NCBI RefSeq assembly: GCF_029919255.1
Contig: NZ_CP123991.1
Location: forward strand, 2,333,833-2,397,832
DNA: 64,000 bases
Origin: a cyanobacterium endosymbiont of Epithemia clementina EcSB
GTDB taxonomy: Bacteria > Cyanobacteriota > Cyanobacteriia > Cyanobacteriales > Microcystaceae
Direction of reading: 5' to 3'
The notes below the pieces were generated by a model that ran no database searches, was not told the origin of the DNA, and worked only from the letters and a program-made list of their open reading frames with translations. The position numbers and the translations under genes are program-made. Positions 9,764 to 19,566 of this stretch are shown piece after piece. Numbering within the stretch: the stretch's first letter is position 1; each line of letters begins with the position of its first letter.

Positions 9764-10424
9764 AAGATTCTTCAGAACGAACAGCGACCACCTAGATATT
9801 AAGTGAGATGACCTGACAACATTATCGCTAATATCGCTGTACATGTTAATGGATATATTGATAAGTTTAATTAAGTTAATTCACATAAACTCCACAGAGA
9901 AGTCAAAAACTCTGCTCTTTGCGAAACTTGGTTCATTGTAGAACAATTAGTATCTGCATTGATTCACTAAAGGAGGTTGACACCGATATCTATGCCAAGA
10001 TTACTAAATTTGTGGAAAGCTACTTCAAGTGTTAAATTAACATAACCACTCCACCTTGCTCTTAGAAAAATACAGATATAGATAAATACTATTACAAATA
10101 GAAATACCGTCAAAAATATTTCCAACAAGCAATTAAATAAAGACCAACTATAAGTTTATTTAGATCTCATAATGAGATCTAAATAAACTTATATATTAAA
10201 ATCTTGTTATTTCAACTATTTGAAACTAAATTAATTTGTAAGGGTTTTATTTTAAATGTTTATAAAACATAGTTTATAAATGCGGGTAAGTAGTCACTTA
10301 ACTATAAGATTAACATCCTGCATAACCCCTATAAAATATATTTTTTTATCATTAAAAGTAGACTAGTCACCAATTTATATATTTTTTTATAAAAAATAAG
10401 AACCTTATTTACAGCCTATTTTAC
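9764..10424. other. AT-rich spacer with long palindrome
   Basis: No gene recognised. It holds the near-perfect palindrome at 10149-10193. The promoter of the DUF3181 gene is expected just above 9763. Confidence 0.5.
10149..10193. repeat. 45-bp palindrome with 1-base centre
   Basis: Exact 22-bp arms around a single central A; the arm contains AAGTTTATTTAGATCTCAT. It lies downstream (minus sense) of the broken gene ending at 10425 and could have been its terminator. No other copy is visible in the window. Confidence 0.85.
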
Positions 10425-10766
10425 TTAAAAATCTAATATTTTAGATTGACATAATTTTTTTAACACTTTTGTCATATGATTAATAGTTAAAGTAGCCACA
10501 GAAACGGTAATGAGAGTTGTTATTTCTCCCCCGGTTTCTGCTTTGGTAATGAGGATGGCTCGAATTTGATACCTTGGTGGTATTTTATCAAAAGTTAACG
10601 TCACCTCAATACAGGAAAAGAGCATCACACAGAAGAATAAAGTTAGCTGTTATTAAAACTGCTCCTTTGGGGGCATTCCTGCTTCAATAGCAGTCAAAGT
10701 ACTCTGGAATAATCCATACGTAGACACTTGATTATAGGGAGAAAATTGAGTTTTTTCTTGATAATT
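10425..10766 (-). pseudogene. Broken gene of unknown family
   Basis: On the minus strand a protein-like frame from about 10766 reads YQEKTQFSPYNQVSTYGLF, then TAIEAGMPPKEQ, and ends in two stops near 10650. After a frame change, 10628-10425 reads TFDKIPPRYQIRAILITK, then ETGGEITTLITVSVATLTIN, to a natural stop. The two halves look like one protein of about 115 residues broken by a stop and a frameshift. I do not recognise the family. The 67-residue second half alone is unlikely to be a functional gene. Confidence 0.45.
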
Positions 10767-10884
10767 AAGATGAAAAAAGGAAAAATTAAGAGTTGATATA
10801 TTATAGTCATTAATAGCAAGTAAATTTAACGAGAGAACTTGTATTTATTTTGAGATTATTTAAGAGTTTCCTCTGCGAATTAAG

Positions 10885-11682
10885 ATGAAATGGCAAAAAA
10901 TATCTGGGAATTCAGTCTTGATTCCCTCTCATCCAATTATGGTGATTCATTTTCTAGGGGGAGCTTTTTTCGGAACTGCTCCTGATTTTACCTATCGTTG
11001 GCTATTGGAAGAGTTAGGCAAGTCAGGTTGTATTGTAATCGCTACTCCATTTGTTAATACTTTAGATCACTTGGCAGTCGCCCGTAGTGTTCTTAACCGT
11101 TTTGAGAATATTTTAGAGCGTCTCCAGACCAAAAGTTTCCTTAAACAACGTTATTTACCAATTTATGGCATGGGACACAGTATGGGGTGTAAACTCCATT
11201 TATTAATTGGGAGTTTATTTGAAGTTGAAAGAGCCGGGAATATTCTAATCTCTTTGAATAATTATCCCGTGCGTCGTGCCATTCCCTTTCTCGAACAGAT
11301 CGACATTGACAATTCGTTAAATTTAGAATTTACCCCTTCCCCAGAGGAAACTCAGATTCTTATTGCCAAAAATTATAAAATTCGTCGCAACCTACTTATC
11401 AAATTTAAAAAAGATGATATTGATGAAACCTTAACCTTTAACCCTGTGCTACAAGAAAAATTTTCAAATATGGTTGCTTTACTACTTCTTTCTGGGAACC
11501 ATTTAACCCCTTTAGGACAAGAACTTAAGTGGCAAACGGGAGATGTTTTTTCTCCCTTAGATGCAGTAGTACAATGGATACAATGTAATTCATCTAGTGA
11601 TTTAGGTAAACTGAAACAGGAAATTTTACACTGGCTAAATCCTGAACAAATATTTTTAAAAAAAACTATAAATTTACCATAA
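10885..11682 (+). CDS. DUF1350 family alpha/beta-hydrolase-like protein
   Basis: 265 residues. DUF1350 proteins are found in cyanobacteria and chloroplasts. The fold is alpha/beta-hydrolase-like, with a nucleophile-elbow-like GHSMGCK (about residues 97-103) preceded by a beta strand YLPIYGM, and an N-terminal HFLGGAFFG oxyanion-type loop near residue 28. ATFVNTLDH-like and LSLNNYPV-like segments also fit the family. The start ATG at 10885 is directly before the conserved WQKISGN. No signal peptide. Neighbours are decayed, so context gives no hint. Substrate unknown; hydrolase activity is inferred only from the motif. Confidence 0.82.
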   Translation: MKWQKISGNSVLIPSHPIMVIHFLGGAFFGTAPDFTYRWLLEELGKSGCIVIATPFVNTLDHLAVARSVLNRFENILERLQTKSFLKQRYLPIYGMGHSMGCKLHLLIGSLFEVERAGNILISLNNYPVRRAIPFLEQIDIDNSLNLEFTPSPEETQILIAKNYKIRRNLLIKFKKDDIDETLTFNPVLQEKFSNMVALLLLSGNHLTPLGQELKWQTGDVFSPLDAVVQWIQCNSSSDLGKLKQEILHWLNPEQIFLKKTINLP

Positions 11683-12620
11683 AATCTTATATTTATTAAG
11701 CTATGCAATATATGAAATATTATTTAGCTATTAATTAACTGTAAATGTTAAAATTACTCGAATTAAAGTTTGAGAAAGTAAGAGGATACACAGTCATTGG
11801 AGAGTTTGCTTAAAAGAAACTTTTAAGTCATCGAAGAACTAAAATAAAACTTCTTTAGATCTACTCACTTTGGCTTAAGACAACCAACACTAAACTTGAT
11901 TGATTAATGAAGTGATTTATAACTCGAGCATGAATCTGATCGGAGTTGACCACAAAGGCTAACCAAATACAAAAAAGGCAAATATACTAGTATGGTCCAC
12001 ATGGTGTTCCCGATGAGACTCAATCAGTAAATACCCCTTTTCTTGGAAATAAATCTGAGAACTCACATTCATAAGATGATTCTACTTATTCTTGTGAAGA
12101 TACAACCCATTTATCCTGCTTTTTATTGCACTATTCTCTTCAATTTGTCACTGATCCTATGAAAATGATATGTTCGAGTCTTAAACTAGAATTAGAATAA
12201 GATCATTTTAAAAATTTTTATATTACCCAAAAAATTAAGAAGTTTAAAAATACCATTCATATGGTATTAGTCCCATTTTAGTTGCCAAAGTGAACAATTC
12301 TAGCGATAAGAGTTAAAGCTGAAGATAATGGGAAACAGTAGTAAAAATTATCGAATTTATTTTTCTGAATTTTACAGATAACAAACTGTTGGAACATACT
12401 ACAATTATAGCTATTTCAGACTAAATCTAGTAAATTAGTGGCTAAAACTTATAAGACTTTTATTATGATTAAAAATATGTTATACAACTACCAAAAACTT
12501 GATTTTTATAGAAGTACAAGTTTTGTCATTCTGGAAACATTACAAAGCAATACTTTTAGCTTTTACTTGTTAAGATTTTATTACAACTAATCTAAAATAG
12601 CCATAATTATCTTCTGAGTT
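11683..12620. other. Decayed region with unnamed gene relic
   Basis: On the minus strand around 12050-11870 two adjacent frames read LLIESHREHHVDHTSIFAFF and, after a frame shift, VNSDQIHARVINHFINQSS. These look like pieces of one dead gene that I cannot identify. The remainder is stop-rich AT sequence. Confidence 0.4.
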
Positions 12621-13820
12621 TTATTCTTTCCAAAGCCCTATTTTTTTTAGTTTACTTCGCAACTCCTCAGCTTCTTTATAACAATTTTGCTCCTCGTAAA
12701 GACTAACTGCTTTTCTAAATACTTCTGTACTTTTAAGTATTTTTTTTAATTTAAATAAAACTACCCCTAAATTCTGATAAGCAGCAGCGTAATTTGGACT
12801 TAAAGATAATAACTTATCGTAAATTACTTCTGCATCGGCTAATTTACCCATAGCATTAAGGATCATGGCAAAATTATAATATCCTGTAATAAAACTAGGA
12901 TCTATTTGTATAGTTGTTTCATAAGCTTTAGATGCACTTTTTAAATTTCCCATAGCTTGTAAAACAACACCTAAATTATTGTAAGCTCCTAATTTTAAGG
13001 GAGGCATTATTTCTTGAGCTAGAGCTTTTTGATAATGTTTAATAGCTTTATCATTATCTTGTTGCCTTGTGTAAGCATTACCTAAATGGTAATGTAACTC
13101 AAATAAAATATGAGTATTAGCCTTATTGGATTTTAATGCTCGCTTTAGTAATTTTATTCCTGCTTTTTCTTGGTTTATATGTAAATAAAGTGCGCCAAGT
13201 TTACTACAAATATAGGGATCATTGGGGTGGTCTTTTATAAAACTTTCCATTGCTTGTCGCGCCCTTTTATATTTATCTAAAAAAACAACAGTTTCAGGAT
13301 GATAACCATAATGAAACACTGCTATTGCCGGAAGTTCTCTAATTTTCCATTGAGATTCCCATTTTAATAACTCAGTAACACTGTCGTCAATAATGGCATG
13401 GTAAGGACGAGAAAATTCAACTGCCGGATGCTTCCGAAATAACCGGGATACCAAAGAGTAAGGAGACTGAGACGCACCAATTTCATGACGGACTAAATTA
13501 ATAACTAAATTATTTTTATCAGCGATTGCTTCTCTAACTTGAGAGGCAATTTTTGGGTTAAATACTTCGTCAGCATCTAGAATCAAGACCCAATCCCCAG
13601 TAACATGACTAAGGGCTGCATTACGAGCAATGGCAAAATTATTACACCATGTAAAAAAAGGAACTTTTGCCCCAAATTTTTGAGCAATTTCTACTGTTTG
13701 ATCAGTCGACCCGGTATCCATTACCACCATTTCGTCTACAATATCTTGAACGCTTTCTAGACATGTAGTTAAGTTTTTTTCTTCATCTTTAACAATCATG
13801 CAGAGACTGAGTTTTGTCAT
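12621..13820 (-). CDS. Family 2 glycosyltransferase with TPR repeats
   Basis: 399 residues. An N-terminal GT-A domain begins TKLSLCMIVKDEEKNL, with VVMDTGSTDQT at about 32-42 and LDADE at 81-85, typical of the SunS/WaaE-like glycosyltransferases. From about residue 190 to the end are at least five tetratricopeptide repeats (AYNNLGVVLQAMGN, YYNFAMILNAMGK, AYQNLGVVLFKLKK). The combination suggests sugar transfer onto a protein or surface polymer, with the TPRs as interaction surface; the acceptor is unknown. Start 13820 is chosen because it begins the family motif and has AGGAG directly upstream, though with only two bases of spacing. The in-frame region up to 13964 lacks similarity. Confidence 0.87.
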   Translation of the reverse strand: MTKLSLCMIVKDEEKNLTTCLESVQDIVDEMVVMDTGSTDQTVEIAQKFGAKVPFFTWCNNFAIARNAALSHVTGDWVLILDADEVFNPKIASQVREAIADKNNLVINLVRHEIGASQSPYSLVSRLFRKHPAVEFSRPYHAIIDDSVTELLKWESQWKIRELPAIAVFHYGYHPETVVFLDKYKRARQAMESFIKDHPNDPYICSKLGALYLHINQEKAGIKLLKRALKSNKANTHILFELHYHLGNAYTRQQDNDKAIKHYQKALAQEIMPPLKLGAYNNLGVVLQAMGNLKSASKAYETTIQIDPSFITGYYNFAMILNAMGKLADAEVIYDKLLSLSPNYAAAYQNLGVVLFKLKKILKSTEVFRKAVSLYEEQNCYKEAEELRSKLKKIGLWKE

Positions 13821-15614
13821 AGCTCCTAATTTTTTAACTATTTTATATTGGGGAAACTGATTAATTTTGGCTTTTCTATAAAAGACAATTTGTTTATTAT
13901 AAACTCGAGCGCGATTAACCTTTAGTCGAGTACCATCCAGAACAAATTTATCTAAGTCTAGCAAAGTATTTACATACTTAATTGAGATTTTCCTCTCTTG
14001 TCATTTTTCCGTTATTGGGTTGTTACACTTATCTTCAATTTTAATATCAATAAGTATTAATTTTAATAAAGTTTTATTGCCTAATTTGTCTTAGGTGTTA
14101 ATATTCTATGAATATATACCTTTTTTTCTTTTTTCTCTTTACCGTAGTTAAGATTTTCCAATGTCTTCCATATTGCTAGATTATTTTCAGTTTATCTCCC
14201 GATAGAGAAGATTAAGCTGGTAACAGTTTTAAGTTTAAATCTAACTTACCATAGGGGTTTGAGCTCTTACTCAATTACAAATCAGATTGAAAGCTTTATA
14301 TATAGTCGAGGCTAGAGTTATGGTAGCGATTCCCTAAAGACAACATCGACGTTCCATGACCAGTTTAATTTCAGATGACCGCGTAGCAGTGTTGTTGATG
14401 TGGTACGGAGAAGTAGAAAGTTGTGAAGATTTTGCTGATTACAACGAAATAAATATTAAGCTTAATTAACTACTAAATTTACGCTGGTTACCACCTGAGT
14501 TTATCTCCCCATGGCTAAATTATTAGCTATATCTAATCCTGATAAATAGCAACGTCGACATGATTATTTAACTTATTCTCATAACCAGCTTTTAAACAAA
14601 GAAGAGCCTGCATTGAGGAAAAATTCCGATAAAAGTGGAACCATCGCATTTAGGTTCTTAAAGCATTTAACTTTTGTGAACTCTTTCTACTCATGAGGTT
14701 TTAGAAGTCATTCAAATCTAAGAATTTGATAAGATTTTTATTTACTACTTTGTTAGTAGTCGATTCTATTTTTCCCAGTGGAATTGCTATTAAATTGGTA
14801 AATAATGCGTCAGGGAATATTCCTCTTATAAGAAACCTACCCATATTGGTTTGATAGACCAAATGCTATTCAATTATTTTGCAAAAAATTTATCTAAAAA
14901 GTATCTTCCTTCCCAAATTGTGATGATTTTGATAAATCATGGTTGTCTCAATAAAGCAAAAAGGTTAACTTCTAGAATTGATGGACGCAACCTAATGCAT
15001 ATCTAGCTTCTAGAAATTTGATTAATTTAGAGGCGAAAGCATTAGTATTTATGCCCATTAGACTTGCAATAGAAAACTATAAAATCATATTATATATTGA
15101 GCATCTTATTGAAAGTTTCCGTCGGAAACAGTTTGATCTTACCTCCGTGAAAATACCTTATGTCAATGGATATCCTAAATTTTGTTAAATGGCAGCAGAT
15201 TAGGCATATCCTCATATTGCTGACTTGTTGAATGAGCAAGCATTAAGGGTAAATACTTCATTAAGTTTAGACAATTTGGAGGTAAACGACGATAATGATA
15301 ACCATCTCTAGTTATTTAAAACAAGGAAAAATCAATCAACCATACTGCTGTGCAAAAGGTAGAAAGTATTAAATAGAAGTCAATAGTTGTTAACCTTTAC
15401 TTGTAGTTATGTCATGAAACTTGTGCAGGTGAGCAACGTGGAATTTTTACTTCATCATACTCGTCTAGTTTTCAGGTATTTATAACAAAAAACGCAAGAC
15501 TTATCTCTATACTTATCCGTTCCAAGTATTTGTTTAAAGTACACCGACTGCTCGAGAGCAGACTGAAGTATTTTCAGAATATGTCAAGTATTCGGACTGT
15601 ATTTTAAATCAAAC
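13821..15614 (+). pseudogene. Large decayed gene of unknown identity
   Basis: Protein-like + strand frames run through most of about 14330-15614. Near 14357 is MTSLISDDRVAVLLMWYGEV, then SCEDFADYNEINIKL. Near 14860 is IDQMLFNYFAKNLSKKYLPS. Near 15440 is EFLLHHTRLVFRY, and KTYLYTYPFQVFV then EVFSEYVKYSDCILNQTY run to 15614. Several stops and frame changes separate them. Together they suggest one protein of 350-420 residues, once + oriented and converging on the GH57 gene. I could not assign a family. The first 400 bases are plain AT-rich spacer. Confidence 0.45.
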
Positions 15615-17204
15615 TTATAAAGGTCGGTAGACTCGATAGTTAATTTTAGGAAAAATATTATCAATCTTCTCGACTTTTTCTAACCAACCTGAGTCGACTT
15701 TTTGTTCTTTAATATCATCATAAATTTTATTCAACCGAAGCAGGTGTGATCGCGTACGATGAACTGCATAGGGAACCATGGTTCCTGTCCGCATGATAAA
15801 TGCCCAGTCAGAAGATTGAGCCAACAGTAATTCTCGTGCAGCCTGATTTAACGCCCTCCATTGTAACTTATCAGAAGGTTCTAGGCGACTAAGTTCAATC
15901 ATTCGTTCTGTCGCTTTGTGGAGATGAGGATAAATCCAGGCATTGGTATGATTTAACCAGTATTCATGAAACCCCTTATAACCCCAACTCGACTGAGAAG
16001 GACGACTGACTTGTTGAGTAGGATTGCCCTGTAAATACTCCGCTAAATGGATCATATCAAAAGTGTTTTGATCGTACCAAGCCTTACGGAAAAGATAATC
16101 AATAAACCAAGGGCCTTCATACCACCAGTGACCAAACAACTCTGCGTCATAGGGAGAAACGACAATAGGGGGACGTTGCATAATTGCCGCCAAATTACTT
16201 ATTTGTTGTTCCCGATTGTGGATAAAGTTCCCCGCGTGTTCTGCAGCCTTCTCTCGCGCCCAGTAAGGATCATAGAGAGCCTTATCTGAAAGTCCTGCCT
16301 GATGATTGGTAATTTTATGGTATTTGATGCCTATATTTTTCCGTTGACCATTAGGCATAATATAAGGTTTGATATACTCGTATTCAGCGTCCCAACCTAA
16401 ATCCTTATAAAATTCTCGGTATTCAGGGTCTCCTGGATAACCTACTTTAGAAGACCAGACTTGCTGAGAAGATTCATGATCTCGACCAAAAGCTGCTACC
16501 CCAGTTTCCGTAAAGATAGGGGCATAGGTTCCGTAACGGGGGCGAGGACGAGCATGTAAGATCCCATGACCATCTACTAAAAAGTAACGTAAGCCAGCAT
16601 CGGCTAATATTCGTTCTACTCCTTCATAATAGGCACATTCAGGTAACCAAATTCCTTGAGGAGAACGGCCAAAGTTTTCCTCATAATGCTCACAGGCTAC
16701 CTTAATTTGTGCCCAGACTGCTTCGGGATACATTTTCAACAAAGGAAAATAGCCATGGGTTGCACCACAAGTGATAATCTCCAGATTATGGCTATCAAAG
16801 AATTGTTTAAAAGCAAGGAGCAAATCGCCCTTGTAAGATTCCCAAATTCCCCGAATATGAGCAAATTCTTTAGCATAGTATTCAGCTAAATAACGAAGAT
16901 GTCCGTTATGTTCGTTGCGGACAATTTCGTTTTCGATCAGTTCTTGTAACCGAGCTAGATGTGCATCGTAGCGTTTTTGGAGTAAGGGATCTCTAAGCAT
17001 AGAAACCAAGGGAGGTGTCATGCTCATAGTCATTTTAAAGTCAATTCCGTCCCGTTTTAACCCTTCGAAAACATAAAGGAGGGGAATGTAGGTTTCTGTA
17101 ATGGCTTCGTAGAGCCATTCTTCCTCTAAAACATAGTCACTTTCTGGATGACGGACAAAAGGTAAATGAGCATGAAGGACGAGGGCAACATAGCCAAGAG
17201 CCAT
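15615..17204 (-). CDS. GH57 1,4-alpha-glucan branching enzyme
   Basis: 529 residues, full length for the cyanobacterial/archaeal GH57 branching enzyme (DUF1957-type). It cuts alpha-1,4-glucan and re-attaches the fragment in alpha-1,6 linkage, producing branched glycogen. The N-terminal catalytic barrel begins VALVLHAHLPFVRHPE with the characteristic HAH. The nucleophile is Glu189 in WLPECAYYEG, and the acid is Asp353 in SPYDAELFGHWWYEG. A helical C-terminal region contains the SSDWAFIMRTGTM segment. Start ATG 17204 opens directly into the conserved N-terminus. Retention indicates the cell still stores or remodels glycogen, which is interesting beside the loss of photosystem I assembly. No other glycogen gene is in the window. 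Confidence 0.92.
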   Translation of the reverse strand: MALGYVALVLHAHLPFVRHPESDYVLEEEWLYEAITETYIPLLYVFEGLKRDGIDFKMTMSMTPPLVSMLRDPLLQKRYDAHLARLQELIENEIVRNEHNGHLRYLAEYYAKEFAHIRGIWESYKGDLLLAFKQFFDSHNLEIITCGATHGYFPLLKMYPEAVWAQIKVACEHYEENFGRSPQGIWLPECAYYEGVERILADAGLRYFLVDGHGILHARPRPRYGTYAPIFTETGVAAFGRDHESSQQVWSSKVGYPGDPEYREFYKDLGWDAEYEYIKPYIMPNGQRKNIGIKYHKITNHQAGLSDKALYDPYWAREKAAEHAGNFIHNREQQISNLAAIMQRPPIVVSPYDAELFGHWWYEGPWFIDYLFRKAWYDQNTFDMIHLAEYLQGNPTQQVSRPSQSSWGYKGFHEYWLNHTNAWIYPHLHKATERMIELSRLEPSDKLQWRALNQAARELLLAQSSDWAFIMRTGTMVPYAVHRTRSHLLRLNKIYDDIKEQKVDSGWLEKVEKIDNIFPKINYRVYRPL

Positions 17205-17500
17205 AATAATTCCGAAGATTTTATGATTTAAGTTTTTTCGGTTGAACTTTAAGAGCGAGTATCATAGTTTTTATACTATCTTTAGATTCTAAAATAGAAG
17301 GGGCATGAAAAAAACTATTTATATATTTAGCACGCCTTCTTCGATTATTTTTATCTGATGGGTCTCAGTCGGAGAAATTTGGCTTTTTGGCTTAATTGTC
17401 TAACTGTGCCAATAGACATTAGAATCAATCCAATTCGGTGTCTTCAAGTCCTGTTACCGATCAACTTGTTTACCTTGTAAGCCTATAGTCTTGACTTCCA

Positions 17501-18679
17501 GTGCTAGAACCTACCAACCTTGAAACAACATTTGGATCTGACATATCTTCATCGACGTCGATTCAGCTTTTGTTGTTTGTCGATGAGCGTCCAAGCTCCC
17601 ATGAACACATTGAAAAAATCCAAGATTACTTTAAACAGCTGAAAGCGGACTTTTCATATCAACTGCAAGTCATTGAAGTTCCTGAACAGCCCCACCTAGT
17701 GGAACATTTTCGTCTTGTGGCTACGCCTGCCTTAGTGAAAGTGTCTCCAGAACCCAGACAAACCTTAGCGGGAAGCAATATTGTTAACCAACTTAGGAAA
17801 TGGTGGCCGAGATGGCAATTAGCTCTCGAAGAAAGTAGTCCTGACGCTAGTAACAATGGACAGACCCAGAAACTCATCTCTCCCAACCCCATTAACTCCC
17901 TAGGTCATTCGGTCGAACTAATGCGGTTATCCGATAAAATTTTTCACCTCAATCAAGAAAAAGAGGAACTTATACGACAACTAAAATTCAAAGATCAAGT
18001 TTTGGCTATGCTTGCCCATGATTTGCGAAGTCCTTTGACAGCTGCGTCTATCACCGTCGAAACTCTCGAACTCGCTCAAAATCATCAAAACCCCCAACGT
18101 AGCGCAGAATTGAAAGAAGAGCTCTACCAGCAAGCCCGAAAACAATTCCGTATTATGAACCGTTTAATTACGGATATATTACAAGCATCACAAACAATGA
18201 AAACGGAGTTAGCTGTTCATTGTCATGATGTCTTTTTACAAAAGTTATGTAAAGAAATTCTTGAACAGTATACTAACTTATTTGAAGAAAAGTCCTTAGT
18301 TTTAGTTAGGGATATTCCCCAAGATATCCCCCGAGTTTATGCTGATGAAAAATTGATTCGCCAAGTGATCGTCAATTTATTAGATAATGCAATTAAATAT
18401 ACTCCCTCAGGAGGAAAGGTCACTGTTTCAATTCTCCATCGCACTACTCAGAAAGTTCAGGTCAGTATCTGTGATACAGGGCCAGGTATTCCAAAAGGGA
18501 AGCGGGAGAAAATTTTTGAAGGTTACTTCCGCCTCAAGCGCGATCAAGAAAAAGAGGGTTATGGGTTAGGCTTATCTTTATGCCGAAAAATTATTCGCGC
18601 TCACTATGGACAAATCTGGGTCGATAGTGTTCTTAATCAGGGTAGCTGTTTTCAATTTACATTACCCGTCTGTCGTTAA
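17501..18679 (+). CDS. sasA: Adaptive-response histidine kinase SasA
   Basis: 392 residues, start codon GTG. SasA senses the KaiC phosphorylation state through an N-terminal KaiB-like thioredoxin-fold domain (about 20-105: QLLLFVDERPSSHEHIEKI and the conserved TPALVKVSPEP). It then phosphorylates the response regulator RpaA, passing circadian time to transcription. The transmitter has phospho-acceptor His173 in LAHDLRSPL, an N box DNAIKYTPSGG, G1 DTGPGIP and G2 YGLGLSLC. All catalytic boxes are present, so it should be active. A 92-base gap separates it from the next + strand gene. Kai genes and rpaA are outside this window. In free-living cyanobacteria it is needed for robust clock output. 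Confidence 0.95.
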   Translation: MLEPTNLETTFGSDISSSTSIQLLLFVDERPSSHEHIEKIQDYFKQLKADFSYQLQVIEVPEQPHLVEHFRLVATPALVKVSPEPRQTLAGSNIVNQLRKWWPRWQLALEESSPDASNNGQTQKLISPNPINSLGHSVELMRLSDKIFHLNQEKEELIRQLKFKDQVLAMLAHDLRSPLTAASITVETLELAQNHQNPQRSAELKEELYQQARKQFRIMNRLITDILQASQTMKTELAVHCHDVFLQKLCKEILEQYTNLFEEKSLVLVRDIPQDIPRVYADEKLIRQVIVNLLDNAIKYTPSGGKVTVSILHRTTQKVQVSICDTGPGIPKGKREKIFEGYFRLKRDQEKEGYGLGLSLCRKIIRAHYGQIWVDSVLNQGSCFQFTLPVCR

Positions 18680-18771
18680 TAAATACCCTAAAAGTTAAGG
18701 TGTATAGATGAAGATTTTGGGCTTTTAACCCCCTAAGCCTGCCAACATATCGCTGTATTTTAAATCTCGAA

Positions 18772-19464
18772 ATGCACAAGGTTATTATTATTGTTAATGC
18801 TGAGGTAAACGCACAAGGAGCTATTTCTCTAGGTTCCCCTGCGACAAGAACTATGGTAACAGCTCTACAAAGAGCTATCTCGGCTGATTCTGACTCAACC
18901 GAGGTTGAGGTTATCTCAGCGGCTTCCTTGTGGTCTAATAGCTTGGCTTCTTCAAAGAAGAACTCTAATCTCATTTACTGTCCCCTAACCATTGAAATTC
19001 CTCCCAAATTTTTGTTTCCTGTGCAAAAACTTTATCAAGCTTGTAAAAACATCCCAGGACTACGACAATGGGTTGAACAAAATTTAGGATATAAAACCAG
19101 TATTCGAGATTCTTGGTTGGGAGATTTGTGGTTGCCTATCGTTGTGACAGGTGAACAAATGTTATATGGTTCAGTTATTGGTGAAGGAGCAATTCCTAAT
19201 TCTTATGAGCAACCAGTTGAGTTGGAGCGTAAAGTGGAAAAATCTCTTCACTCTCTAGCTCAGGAGTTACTAACTTCCCTTGATGCTTCCCCTTCAGTCT
19301 ATCTAGTCCAGTTTCGCTTATTAAGAAATGAAATTATTTTTGACCGACTCTGGCCATTTCCGGCAGCTCCAGCTATCGCTTCTCTAAGATATCAACAACC
19401 AGATTTATTTATTTGTCATTGGTATTGTCTTACTCAAAAACCTATCGTACAGGTAACAACCTAA
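18772..19464 (+). CDS. Conserved-looking protein of unknown function
   Basis: 230 residues, intact frame. I do not recognise the family. The N-terminus reads HKVIIIVNAEVNAQGAISLG with Thr/Ser-rich sequence after it. The middle contains LYQACKNIPGLRQWVEQNLG, and the end has LWPFPAAPAIASLRYQQ and DLFICHWYCLTQKP. No clear membrane segment or signal peptide. It follows sasA on the same strand after 92 bases; co-transcription is possible but unproven. The intact frame among decayed sequence argues for function. Confidence 0.7.
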   Translation: MHKVIIIVNAEVNAQGAISLGSPATRTMVTALQRAISADSDSTEVEVISAASLWSNSLASSKKNSNLIYCPLTIEIPPKFLFPVQKLYQACKNIPGLRQWVEQNLGYKTSIRDSWLGDLWLPIVVTGEQMLYGSVIGEGAIPNSYEQPVELERKVEKSLHSLAQELLTSLDASPSVYLVQFRLLRNEIIFDRLWPFPAAPAIASLRYQQPDLFICHWYCLTQKPIVQVTT

Positions 19465-19566
19465 TGAGTTCTAATAAGTTAAATTTATCCAAATCTTGAA
19501 AAGAAGAATATAGTCAATAATTTCGCTATTTAAAAGCTATAAATAATTCTAGAAAATCCTAGATAG

